From NCBI GenBank assembly GCA_021613375.1, contig CM038716.1, forward strand, positions 14,680,274 to 14,744,273: a stretch of DNA of 64,000 nt, read 5' to 3'. Below the pieces are notes generated by a model that worked only from the letters and a program-made list of their open reading frames with translations, had not been told where the DNA came from and did not search any database. Positions 14,101-23,639 of this stretch are shown piece by piece. Origin of the DNA: Megaleporinus macrocephalus. Taxonomy: Eukaryota; Chordata; Actinopteri; Characiformes; Anostomidae. How positions within the stretch are numbered: the first letter of the stretch is position 1; the number at the start of each line of letters is the position of its first letter. The position numbers and the translations under genes were made by a program.

Positions 14101-15024
14101 AATACACTCACCATAGAGATAAACACACTCACCATAGAGATAAATACACTTACCATAGAGATAAACACACTTACCATAGAGATACACACACTTACCATAG
14201 AGATACATACACTTACCATAGAGATACATACACTTACCATAGAGATACATACACTTACCATAGAGATAAACACACTTACCATAGAGATAAACACACTTAC
14301 CATAGAGATAAATACACTTACCATAGAGATACATACACTTACCATAGAGATAAACACACTTACCATAGAGATACATACACTTACCATAGAGATAAATACA
14401 CTTACCATAGAGATAAACACACTTACCATAGAGATAAATACACTTACCATAGAGATACATACACTTACCATAGAGATACATACACTTACCATAGAGATAA
14501 ACACACTTACCATAGAGATACATACACTTACCATAGAGATAAATACACTCACCATAGAGATACATACACTTACCATAGAGATAAATACACTTACCATAGA
14601 GATACATACACCTACCATAGAGATAAACACTGTCACTGATCTGTGATCTGTAGAGTATTAGTTTATATACAGGTGTACAGTTCCAGTCTGTTGCTCATGG
14701 ATGTCCAGTCTTATCTGTAAACGGGCTCACGTGGCTGTAAGTTTTCTCTCTGAACAGGTCCAGTGATTCAGAACCCAGTTATTTAAACAGGGGGTCTCAC
14801 TCTGCAAACATTTGATCAGGTGATCTCCTCTGTTAGGATGAGAAGCTGCAGCCAAGCCGACCCTTTGTGGATAAGACTGGACAGTTTATCTCCTCGGTCC
14901 AGTATTCATCACCGGTCATGTTCCGGCCTCAGGACTAGTGTGAACTACATAGTATATACTTATTATACGAGCGATGGATATTATTATAAACACAGTTAAA
15001 ATAACTAATTCAATTCTAAAGTTT

Positions 15025-15101
<77 letters not shown>

Positions 15102-18100
15102 GGCTGTCTAACATGCAGGGCACTACTATTCAGATCGTCGGTACTCGTACTCTTCTGCTGGTAGCTAACGTCACAGAAGATGACTATGGAAACTACACCT
15201 GTGTGGCCACCAACCGGCTGGGAATACACAACGCTAGTGTGATCCTTTACAGTGAGTAATCACACGTACACACATCTAGCATCACTCTCACAGCGTCAGC
15301 AGAGTAACAGTGAAGATACAGAGGGCAAAGGTCACCATGACTGGATCTATTTATGCTAGCACATCTGTGGGATTTGTAGTAGTATGTTGGTGCTAAACCA
15401 ACACTGTTGCCTAGCAGCATATTGTGGTTGTTTATGAGGAAACAAATATGCAAACCAACAGCCATTTGTATATATTTGATATATATATTTTCATATATTT
15501 GATATATATATTTGTATATATTTGTGTGCATCAGTTTCATAGTGACTCAGTAATGAGTCGAGGCATAGAGCTGCCGCCGCTGTTTTCCATTCCTAACAAC
15601 TACCTGGAACCTGGTTAGGCTGCTCGTATTCACGGGCAGTGATGTGTGTAGAACTTTCAGAACACCTACTGTGACATTTTGCTCTCATGGTGAATTAAAC
15701 CAAATCAGAACATCCACAGTATGTTGGTCGTTAAGCTAACATGCAAGATGCTGAAGTTCTAACCAATAGGAGAGCTTGTTTGGCTGTGTCTACCTAGATA
15801 AGATACACAGAGGTAATCCTGATTGCCTGGGACAGGAAATAGTATCTTGCGGGACCCTCTCTATCCTGACGAAAGTGAAGCAACTCAATACGGCATCGAT
15901 TCCACAGAAGATGTCTGGAGAGATGTAGAGCCATGTCGTCTGGAGGTCCCACCCACAGCTCTGTGGTATCTGTAGGTGCAGGATCAGGGTATGAATGGAC
16001 CTCCACACCGAACCACAGGCCAGAAGACAATTGGTTAGAATTCTCCAGAATATTCTTGAACCATTCTAGACAACCTTGGCCCGGTGCAAAATCCTGCTGG
16101 ACTGTTCCATCATTGTGTAGGTACATTAAGTCCATGCAGGGCTGCAAACGGTCACCAAGCAGTAAAACATAGTGGACACTGGACAGTGGACCCAACCCAT
16201 ACCAGTATGGACAGCATGAACACCCCCCATACCAGTGTGGAACCACCACCAGCCTATATGGTAGCTTGTGGACAACTGAGGTCCACAGCTTCATAGCTCT
16301 GTGTCACACACTAACCAGACCATCAGCCTGAAACAGCTGGTACCGTGACTCATTGGACTATACCATTGGTGGTCAGTCCTCTAGGATCCAGTTCCACCTC
16401 ACGAGTCCAGGAGAGGTGCTGTGTTTGGTTTCATGGTGTTGACAGAGGCGCTGATTCTGTCGCTTGTCACCCACTATCATGTCCTGCTGCCTTAATGTAA
16501 ACACACCGACCAGTGTTCAACCTTACTCACAGGATAACATCTCACAACTTATACAGGAGCATCTTATACCAATATCTATATATGCTCTTATCTAATATTT
16601 GTATTTATGTTTGTTCTAGTTTAAATATAAAATGCGTGATGATTCTATTAAATATAATCAAACATTATAGAGTTATATACATACACATATATTTATATTA
16701 TTCTCTATGTTTAGAAATGTATGTGTTCACTGCTCTCAGTGGCGCCACCCAGTGGCTTTTGGCCAACATGACGTCTTCTTTCTTCAGTATTCTATCTCCC
16801 TTCCTAGCTGTCATTCTCTTTCTCTCTATTTCTCTTCTTCTTCTCTTTTATTTGTACTATGCGACAGCTAGTTCCTCATACGTATATATTTTTGTCTTCA
16901 CTGATAATAATATAATAATAAACTTTGAAATGATTATAGAAAGAAACTGCTTCAATTCTGAGTGTGCATTTCACACATTGGCCACCAGATGTCACTGTGT
17001 ACCAATAAACAACTCTCTTTACAACTGATGGCCTGAAGCCATTTTTTGAACTTTAATTCATATATATATATAATAATACATATATATATAATATAAACTC
17101 GTACAATATCCTGTAAACACGAGTGAGTAGTATACAGTGTATACTGGTACAGTATATATTGCATAGTAAATAAAGGTGAAGTATACAAAGTATATATTGT
17201 TGTGAGATACACAACGCTGCATATAGTACATATTATTATGCAGTACAATATGCAGTATACAGTACATGCTTGTAAAGAAAGCAGTATAGAGTATTTACTG
17301 GTACATTTATGCAGTATACATTATTTAATGGTACAAAACTTTGTATAGAATATATAATGGTATAATTTGCAGTATGCAGTATTTAATGGAACGATATGTG
17401 GTATACAGTATATAGTGTCCCAGTATATAATTTTACAATGTGTGCAGTATACAGGATATACTAGTATAGCATGTGATGTTACAGTGACAGTATTACAGTA
17501 CTAGTAAAGTATTTACCATACAGTACTAGTACAGTATGCAGTATTTAGTATATAGTGGTATTGTATACAGTACTAGTAAAGTATTTACCATACAGTACTA
17601 GTACAGTATGCAGTATTTAGTATATAGTGGTATTGTATACAGTACTAGTAAAGTATTTACCATACAGTACTAGTACAGTATGCAGTATTTAGTATATAGT
17701 GGTATTGTATACAGTACTAGTAAAGTATTTACCATACAGTACTAGTACAGTATGCAGTATTTAGTATATAGTGGTATTGTATACAGTACTAGTAAAGTAT
17801 TTGCCATACAGTACTAGTACAGTATGTAGTGTTCAGTATATAGTGGTATTGTATACAGTACTAGTAAAGTATTTACCATACAGTACTAGTGCAGTATGCA
17901 GTATTTAGTATATAGTGGTATTGTATACAGTACTAGTAAAGCATTTGCCATACAGTACTAGTACAGTATGCAGTATTTAGTATATAGTGGTATTGTATAC
18001 AGTACTAGTAAAGTATTTACCATACAGTACTAGTACAGTATGCAGTATTTAGTATATAGTGGTATTGTATACAGTACTAGTAAAGTATTTGCCATACAGT

Positions 18101-18307
18101 ACTAGTACAGTATGTAGTGTTCAGTATATAGTGGTACAGTATACAGTACTAGTAAAGTATGTACTATACAGTACTAGTACAGTAGTACTAGTACTACTTT
18201 GGATTAATTGTGTTTGTAAATTTGATTATGACTCTAAATTTAATCAATCTCTCTCTCTCTCTCTCTCTCTCTGTATCTCTCTCTCTCTCTCTCTTTCTTT
18301 CTCTGTC

Positions 18308-18338
<31 letters not shown>

Positions 18339-18353
18339 CTCTCTCTCTCTCTT

Positions 18354-18393
<40 letters not shown>

Positions 18394-18492
18394 GAACCCG
18401 GAACCGGACGGGACATCAATGGCTCGGCATGCGTCTGTCAGTCCTTGTGGCTCCTGGTTCTGCCCCTCCTTCTGCTTCTACTCAAGTGTTAA
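6510..18492 (+). CDS. lsamp: lsamp, 3' part of the gene (four terminal coding exons)
   Basis: Spliced coding sequence join(6510-6641, 11516-11636, 15103-15251, 18395-18492); the 5' exons are outside the window. LSAMP is a GPI-anchored IgLON adhesion molecule with three Ig domains on the neuronal surface, acting in neurite growth and circuit targeting. Seen here: the end of Ig2 (GRYECKA), all of Ig3 (cysteines in LQCDA and NYTCVA, tryptophan in FEWYRDD), three N-glycosylation sequons close together (NVT, NYT, NAS), then a hydrophobic GPI signal ending in KC. Exon joins are in phase (1, 2, 1), which supports all four splice pairs. The family is clear from sequence. The paralogue call rests on the C-terminal INGS...LW...KC pattern, shared with mammalian LSAMP rather than OPCML or NTM, and on the convergent gap43 neighbour. 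The introns (4.9, 3.5 and 3.1 kb) are largely tandem repeats. Confidence 0.88.
6795..7195 (-). pseudogene. Tc1-like transposase remnant
   Basis: The minus strand encodes fragments typical of the C-terminal half of fish Tc1-like transposases: [23 protein letters not shown] and QHLMESIP, in the family's order, with the DDE core region lost or frameshifted. It sits inside an lsamp intron. No intact ORF or clear inverted repeats, so it is a dead copy. Confidence 0.72.
7200..8265. other. lsamp intron, mostly single-copy
   Basis: No exon or repeat recognised. Contains one sense-strand G-quadruplex motif at 7953-7977 (four G-tracts of at least 3). Confidence 0.5.
8266..8835. repeat. 160-bp tandem repeat, about 3.6 copies
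   Basis: Copies begin near 8266, 8426, 8586 and 8744 with gtggtcagaggtgggtgg and share gagggtccgctgggtgctg and gctaatattatggtagtgag. Identity is high but imperfect. Confidence 0.92.
9234..10140. repeat. 37-bp minisatellite, about 24 copies (array 1)
   Basis: Units of 37 bp (starts at 9234, 9271, 9308 and so on) with the core cacctacctgtgtacaggta followed by aactgtaacactacctt. ACCTGT-GT-ACAGGT is a near-perfect palindrome. Same unit as the array at 57,870-58,880. Confidence 0.97.
10181..10197 (-). promoter_or_regulatory. candidate CTCF motif
   Basis: The minus strand reads GTGGCCACCAGAGGGCC, close to the vertebrate CTCF core CCASYAGRKGGC. Motif match only. Confidence 0.35.
10252..11139. repeat. 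0.9 kb CT-rich microsatellite (sense-strand polypyrimidine)
   Basis: (CT)n broken by gttctctctctct units every 14-20 bp. Almost purely pyrimidine on the lsamp sense strand for nearly 900 nt. Long Ser/Leu and Arg/Glu frames here are composition artefacts. Confidence 0.97.
11516..11636 (+). CDS. lsamp: lsamp exon: linker and first half of Ig domain 3
   Basis: A 121-bp exon with acceptor ttcgcag. The first two bases complete a Tyr codon with the previous exon, giving the IgLON linker YPPFI. Then comes [20 protein letters not shown] with the B-strand cysteine and C-strand tryptophan of an Ig fold. It ends two bases into a Lys codon. The donor is AA followed by gtactg, a poor match to the usual gtragt, but it is the nearby GT that keeps the frame into the next exon; reading through meets a stop after YCS. 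The intron side becomes a 3 kb minisatellite within 24 nt. Confidence 0.87.
11654..14630. repeat. 21-bp minisatellite, about 140 copies
   Basis: Unit acacttaccatagagataca plus one base, repeated over 3 kb in near-perfect 21-bp register, with one deletion near 13,873. Variants are limited: acttacc/actcacc, agagat/agaaat, and taaaca/tacaca/tacata. It starts 24 nt after an lsamp exon. Frames of 700-1000 residues on both strands come from 21 being divisible by three. Confidence 0.98.
14631..15027. other. lsamp intron, no feature found
   Basis: Ordinary single-copy-looking sequence between the minisatellite and the CT tract of the next acceptor. Confidence 0.5.
15028..15100 (+). repeat. (CT)n tract forming the acceptor of the Ig3 exon
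   Basis: About 36 CT dinucleotides run directly into ccag and the exon start at 15103, so the microsatellite is the polypyrimidine tract. Confidence 0.95.
15103..15251 (+). CDS. lsamp: lsamp exon: second half of Ig domain 3
   Basis: A 149-bp exon. The acceptor is the end of a (CT)n run (ctctccag) and the donor is gtgagt. One base completes the Lys codon of the previous exon; it then encodes [29 protein letters not shown] and [21 protein letters not shown] is the F-strand signature with the second Ig3 cysteine, and NVT, NYT and NAS are sequons typical of IgLON Ig3. It ends in phase 1. Confidence 0.9.
15785..16480 (-). pseudogene. Tc1-like transposase remnant, heavily degraded
   Basis: Across several minus-strand frames, pieces in family order: VWG, DGTVQQD (catalytic QQD block), [14 protein letters not shown], an ESMP tail and GPARY near the end. 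Many stops and shifts. A second, independent insertion in an lsamp intron from a different Tc1 subfamily than the one at 6.8-7.2 kb. Confidence 0.65.
16500..17490. other. lsamp intron, AT-rich; two CTCF-like motifs
   Basis: No gene. GCGCCACCCAGTGG at 16742-16755 (reverse-type CTCF core, one mismatch) and CCACCAGATGTCAC at 16982-16995 (forward type, one mismatch) lie 240 bp apart in divergent order. The rest is degenerate acagtatata-like DNA grading into the array that follows. Confidence 0.35.
17495..18190. repeat. 72-bp minisatellite, about 9.7 copies
   Basis: Unit starts acagtactagtaaagtattt and includes acagtactagtacagtatgc and a tatagtggtattgtat stretch. Two ACTAGT palindromes per unit. 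Confidence 0.96.
18248..18391 (+). repeat. CT/CTTT tract forming the acceptor of the GPI exon
   Basis: About 140 nt of interrupted (CT)n ending ctctgtag at the exon start. Another CT tract at about 18594-18650 lies in the 3'UTR and ends in a splice-acceptor-like cccccccag at 18658. Confidence 0.95.
18395..18492 (+). CDS. lsamp: lsamp terminal coding exon: GPI-anchor signal
   Basis: The exon starts after a long CT tract ending ctgtag. Two bases complete a Lys codon; the frame then reads [18 protein letters not shown], a leucine-rich tail, KC and stop TAA at 18490-18492. A small-residue site (NGS), a short spacer and a hydrophobic C-terminus with nothing after it but KC is the layout of a GPI attachment signal, so the mature protein should be on the outer leaflet of the plasma membrane. 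Human LSAMP ends with the same INGS, LWLL and KC elements. The omega residue cannot be fixed by eye. Confidence 0.88.
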
Positions 18493-18584
18493 TACTCAGC
18501 GCTGCACTCCTTCACCACCACACCTTCCTCCTTCTTCTATTCCTCTTCCTCATTCTCTCTTTCTCTTAATCTGACTCTTTCTAT

Positions 18585-18615
<31 letters not shown>

Positions 18616-19715
18616 TTCTTTCTCTCTCTCTCTCTCTCTCTCTCTGTCTCCCCCCCAGACTGTTTGCATTACCATACTGAACGAACCGTGCCTCAACGCA
18701 CGCAAAACTAGGTACACTTACAATTCAGAACGAGGAGCGGGCCGGGCTGTTAACGCATCGGTGTCGAGCAAAAACAATAACAGAAAAAGAAAAGAAAAGA
18801 AAAGAAAGGAAAAGAAAGGAATGTGAACCTGAGAAGACGTAGAGAGAGAACAGAGCTCTTTATAGGATGTGATAATTGTTGACTTGTTTTCTTAAGTCCT
18901 GGACTTTCTGTTTCCTTCTTTGTTGTTGTTTTATTTTCAGGTTTTGAGTTCTCGTCTCTTCTCGACGCCATCCTGAGAACGAGCAGAGCCGGACATTAGC
19001 GAGAGTTCAAACCGACTCTTAGCCGCGCCGCTCAGCAATCATTCAGATATCCGGAGCGCTAACTTCGATATTCTACTCTCTTCCGTATTTGCCAAATGTG
19101 TAACAGAAGCAGTGCAGAGAGACGCTAGTTACGCTAAACGAACACAAACCCGCCCGTATAAGCTACAGCAGCCAGCGCTACGCATCGCCAAACAGAAAAC
19201 AGCCACTCCCACCTTCCGCGCAGCGCACTGGTCACTCCCCGCTAGCCGGACGCCCAGCCGTCCTGCATTCGTTTACTAGAGAGCTAAACTTGTAGCCGGA
19301 GGCATCAGAAAACGAGAACGTGTGAGTTAGCTTAGCCGCCCAGCAGCCGAGTACCTCGCATACTCACCTCACAGGTGGCTAGCGCTGTGCTAACAAAGGT
19401 GCTAGCACTGCGCTACATGAGTTTTTCCATTGAGAGGGACGTTTGAGGTTCACGTAGACGTAAAGCGCCGGTCAGGAATTCAGCAAGCTCAAACACTCAC
19501 ACAACCTTTGACCCCCTACGAGCCGGTCAGCCCAAACCAAGCGGGCAGGTATGTAGCGCAGCGGACAAAACTAGCGGAAGCGACTTTTTATAAATAAAAA
19601 CATGAAAGCAAGTTTTCTTAGCAGCTCAGAGCCGCCCGGCGGCTGACTTTAGGGATTCTGTTGCTACGTTAGCCTCATGGCTGTAACCGAGGAGCAGTGG
19701 AGGTGCTAATCGTGA

Positions 19716-19729
19716 CCACAAGGGGGCAA
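19716..19729 (+). promoter_or_regulatory. candidate CTCF motif in the lsamp 3'UTR
   Basis: CCACAAGGGGGCAA, one mismatch from the CTCF core. Motif match only. Confidence 0.35.
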
Positions 19730-19825
19730 AATTTGGTTTGTATCCTTTTTAAAAGGCGCTGATTCGCTGATACCGCGCTAGCTGTGTGAGCAGATCCTGA
19801 CGGGAGCTTTATTGAACCCGTGAAA

Positions 19826-19874
19826 AATAAAAGTCTCCCCCGGGTCGTTGGGTGGGTGGGGGGTGGGGGAGGGG
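19826..19874 (+). promoter_or_regulatory. candidate proximal poly(A) signal plus G-rich element
   Basis: AATAAA at 19826-19831 is followed 18 nt later by a run of G-tracts (19850-19874) that fits the G3+N1-7 quadruplex pattern. G-rich auxiliary elements downstream of poly(A) signals are known to aid cleavage, so this is a reasonable alternative lsamp end. Sequence-based only. Confidence 0.35.
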
Positions 19875-20417
19875 TAGTACAGGGAGTCGCCAGAACGGAC
19901 CGCGCCTGCCGAGAGATGATAGGTGTTGATTTATATATATATATATTATTCTTTTTTTTATTGGTCAGTGAAAACAGTGGTCTGTCTTCATCGCCACGCT
20001 TCAGCGAAAGGCTTAGCGTTCCTGATCGTCAGTCCCGCCCCTCGTTAACAGGTCAGGCGGGGCCGGTTCCTGGTCACTAACTCTTAACTGTGAAAACCTC
20101 CCGGCTCGTTTTGCTTCTTCTTCTTTTTGTTTTTCCTCTCCATCCACCATTCGTGGACTATGTACCATACAGCTAACGTGTGCGTGACTCTAGACTGAAA
20201 TGTATGACACCAATGAATGCTTTTGCTTGTTAATCTATTGTTTTTCTCCTCTCCTCGAACGGAATCTCACAAAGATTGTTGTTATTTTCTTTTGTTTTTT
20301 GTTTTTTTTGTCCATTACAATTAACGTTGTATATATCTACTTGAATCCATTGTCCTTAAATCTATAAATATATATATATAATAAAATATATATATATATA
20401 TAAAAATATATATTCAA

Positions 20418-20463
<46 letters not shown>

Positions 20464-20734
20464 TATTACGTCCATGTTTCTTAATAGGCTAGTGAACTTG
20501 TCGAGGATTAACTGTAAGTAAAAGCCGATTAGGGTACAAAGATTTTAGCTTCTATTGAGAATTGAACAGGATCCTGTAACGGAGGAGCAGATAGATTGTC
20601 CTGTGTGTCCTTGTGTTCCCAAAAATTTAGAATGTAAAGCTCCAGTATGAGGACTGTAACTGGGAATACCTACACGCTTACTGCCAAAACAAAGATATAC
20701 GTCCCCGCGTTTACGTTTCGTATCATGTTGGACT

Positions 20735-22213
20735 GTGAGTTATACCGTGAAAGTGTGAAAGTGTTGGCACCCCTGAACGTATTTCCCCCAGGAAACTATT
20801 ACAATTACACACGTTTTGTTATACACGTTTATTTCTATTGTGTATATTGGAATTACACAACTACACAAACAACGAAATTGAATTCATGCCAGACAAAATT
20901 ATTGGCACACTCAAGTTAACCGACCGGCCAACCTGGGAATTATTTTTTGAGTAGCAACTTCTTACTGTGGCGCAGCACATCACGGCGCAGCCCGAGGTCA
21001 GGTACATTTGCACCCAGGCAACGGGAATCAGTGAATGCTCATAAAAAACAAAACCACCCCAATCCAACTCTGGTGATTCGCATGGCGCGCGAGGACAGCT
21101 CTCGAATCGAGAATGGACAAGACGGTTTGAGCTGATGATAAACACGTACTCAGGATAGTTTTTTGGAGTCTCCTAGTTCAGATATTGACAATTTACAATT
21201 CCCACACCTGCCAGTTACCTTAGAAACAGTGTTTAGCACCGTCCTCTCTATAAAACCAGTCCCAGTATGAAGATGGACTGAGAAGGATAAAAAACAATTT
21301 CGTTACTGTTGCTCCACGGCTCTCCACTAGTAGCCTCTTTGAAAAGTTTAAAACTAGCGCTGTGATTGGTCGAAGTCTTCTCTTCCCAACATGTTTCTGC
21401 CCAATGGGTTGCACCCATAGATGAGTTGCCTAGTGCGCAAATTCATAGACAGTTGAACTCAAAGCCATCGATGACTTTTCTCGTATTTTGAAGTGGCGAG
21501 TCGTAGCAGTGTAGTTTGATGTGTAGATGCGTGAAGGTTGGCAGGTCTGGCTTAATATTTGGTTGCACACCGTTTAACCGTAAACAGGCTTCCAACACCT
21601 CTCAGCTGGAGTTCTGGACCACCCTTCTTCTGCAGACTGCTCCAGGTCTCTCATATTTGGAGGACACCTTCTCCCAACAGCAGTTTTAAGGTCTCTGCAC
21701 AGAAGTTCAATGAGATTTGACTCCATCTTTAGAACTTATTGCATGAAATTATGTCAAATTTGGCTTTCCAGTATACACAACGGAAGTAAACGTGTACAAG
21801 CAAGGGTCAAATAAACATAATAATAATAATAATAATACTAATCATACTCCATCAGTAGTTTATTCTCACTCTAAACCTGCTCAGGACCATTAACATGGAT
21901 GAAACCAGATGGTGGTGCTGCTGTATTCACATCGTTTATCACACTTTTAATTATTTACAGTATGAAAGATGAATAAACAGCATAAGAAACGACCAATCAG
22001 ACTTTTGCTGAATCAGAAAGTTGGATATTATTTGGTTAGATTGATATATTTGTGCATCATCTTCACATACATAGTAGGAAAGCAGCAGTGGCCCTAGAAC
22101 AGAGCCTTGTGGCACACCGAAATTTCGAAATTTGTCTTGCTTTTGTTTGTAAGGAAATAAACGTGTATAACAAAACGTGTTAAGGGGTGCCAACACTTTT
22201 GACCATGACTGTA
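20735..22213. mobile_element. Tc1-like element (non-autonomous or decayed) with inverted ends
   Basis: The left end has agtgttggcacccctgaacg at 20760 and, further in, acgttttgttatacacgttt. The right end, read on the minus strand from about 22213, repeats agtgttggcacccctta and the same acgttttgttatacacgttt. The interior has relics of the Tc1 body (ggcttaatatttggttgcac; ctcagctggagttctggacc) but no intact transposase. A separate LINE-derived repeat occupies 21804-22143, so the insertion is nested. It lies within the probable lsamp 3'UTR. Confidence 0.8.
21804..22143 (-). mobile_element. non-LTR retrotransposon fragment, copy A
   Basis: The minus strand encodes GVPQGSVLGPLLL, a reverse-transcriptase signature of LINEs, then after a deletion EDDAQIY, a relic of the catalytic YADD block. 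It starts (on +) with an ataataat run. Nearly the same 340 bp recurs at 23183-23520. Confidence 0.8.
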
Positions 22214-22215
22214 GG

Positions 22216-23076
22216 AAATGTAAATGCGGGGACGTGTCTCTTCATGTTTTGGCGGTAGGCGTCTAGGCTCTCGGCTGTGGCCGTATACTCGGGCCAGGTT
22301 CCGATTCCTCGATTCCTTCTTTCAATTCAACAGCCCAAGGCCTCTCGAGCGACTGACCACGCCGCTGGTCGCTGGCCGGCTTGCCTTGTTACAACCTCCC
22401 GCTCGCCTGCTGTGTGCGTGACGGCCGTTTCTTCGTCACACTTTAGAGTAGGCTAGGCTACGCGCTAGAGCGGTCAGCGTATGAAGGGCTAGCGGTCTCC
22501 TTTAGACGAGCGTTCCTCCGCCAAATATCCCAGAGGGTTTTTTAGTCCTTCAGTCCTGAAAATAGACCTTTCAGTAGCAGCGAGACGCTCCTACTCTAAA
22601 ACGTGACCCGTGTGCATCGTAGCCGAACGCCAGTGTACGCCTCTCGCCGCTGTCTATACCTTCGCCCTTACGTCGATACTCACGGAAGCTATAAAAGCAT
22701 CTACTCCACGGCAGAGGCTGCGAGCCAGGACGTCCAGCTAATAACAATAACTGCTTGGTGTGTAGCCGTCCACGTCCCAGTTTTGCTTTTTCGTTTGGTT
22801 CTTCTGGATTTCTTGTGAGACGAGGCTTCAGGAGGTTTCGTTTTTTTCCTGTTCATTTGTATATGTGAACCTTATTCGGCTATAGAACTCTCCGGAAAGG
22901 GAACGTCGTGCTCGGACGTCTCATGTTCGCTAGTAAATTCCAGAAACTTTCCTCATCCCTCATTTCAATGCAATGAGCATTTTATAATGGCTTTGGTTTA
23001 TTCTAAGATTACTGCAATCGATTTCTAAAAATCTTATGTACTGTAAAGTACCCATGAAATGTTCAATGAAAAATGA
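22216..23076 (+). other. probable distal lsamp 3'UTR, no repeat recognised
   Basis: Single-copy-looking, GC-richer sequence between the Tc1-like element and the candidate poly(A) signal. No supported ORF. Confidence 0.4.
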
Positions 23077-23082
23077 AATAAA
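23077..23082 (+). terminator. candidate distal lsamp poly(A) signal
   Basis: AATAAA in a moderately A-rich context, followed within 30 nt by a T- and GT-rich segment (tgacgtgctgtttttgac). It is the best-looking signal between the lsamp stop and the intergenic microsatellites. Confidence 0.45.
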
Positions 23083-23182
23083 GTCATTTGAATTTGACGT
23101 GCTGTTTTTGACGAATGGATTCCAAACACACCCATGAACTTTTCCTTTTGTACTCTTTTTGGCTGTTTATGTTCACCAAACA

Positions 23183-23196
23183 AGGTTCAAATAAAC

Positions 23197-23234
<38 letters not shown>

Positions 23235-23520
23235 AATCATACTCCATCAATAGTTTATTCTCACTCTAAACCTGCTCAGGACCATCAACATGGATGAAAC
23301 CAGATGGTGGTGCTGCTGTATTCACATCGTTTATCACACTTTTAATTATTTATAGTATGAAAGATGAATAAACAGCATAAGAAACGACCCATCAGACTTT
23401 GGCTGAATCAGAAAGTTGGATATTAGCTGGTTTGGTTGGTAAAGGAAAGCAGCAGTGGCCCTAGAACAGAGCCTTGTGTTACACCTACATTTCCAATTTG
23501 TCTTCTTGTTGTTTGTAAAC
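23183..23520 (-). mobile_element. non-LTR retrotransposon fragment, copy B
   Basis: Very similar to copy A, including the ATA run, the cctgctcaggaccat stretch and the RT remnant (QGSVLGPLLL with a broken lead-in). It lacks the short stretch between the RT block and the tail that copy A keeps. It lies just after the candidate lsamp poly(A) site. Confidence 0.8.
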
Positions 23521-23639
23521 CAATGGCAGTTAGGAAGGCGGGACTTTACACATGATAACACTATTACTATCGGTTATTATGTTTTATGATGGTGATCACA
23601 GTGCCGTGACTGAAATTTAATGATTCGATTTGGGAGTGG

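Larger units (their letters stand above)
18493..23105 (+). other. lsamp: probable lsamp 3'UTR (long, with inserted mobile elements)
   Basis: No coding sequence follows the lsamp stop until the opposite-strand gap43. The end is inferred from AATAAA at 23077-23082, followed by a GT/T-rich stretch. The segment from about 18660 to 20330 is the least repetitive part of the region and may be the ancestral UTR. It contains a G-rich run at 19850-19874, short AT and ATA microsatellites at 20362-20463, and a nested Tc1/LINE insertion at 20735-22213. Earlier AATAAA motifs at 19593, 19826 and 20380 could give shorter forms. Mammalian LSAMP mRNA also has a long 3'UTR. RNA reads are needed to set the end. 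Confidence 0.5.

Noticed and set aside
11465..14636. Open frames of 700-1000 residues (repeated Thr-His-Thr-Tyr-His-Arg-Asp; Tyr-Gly-Lys-Cys; Ser-Met-Val-Ser-Val) on both strands
   Set aside because: They arise because the 21-bp unit is a multiple of three and lacks stops in several frames; the region is an intron between two Ig3 half-exons.
15794..16294. Intact 166-residue protein gene
   Set aside because: Only a partly open frame through a decayed Tc1-like transposase; the family motifs jump frames.
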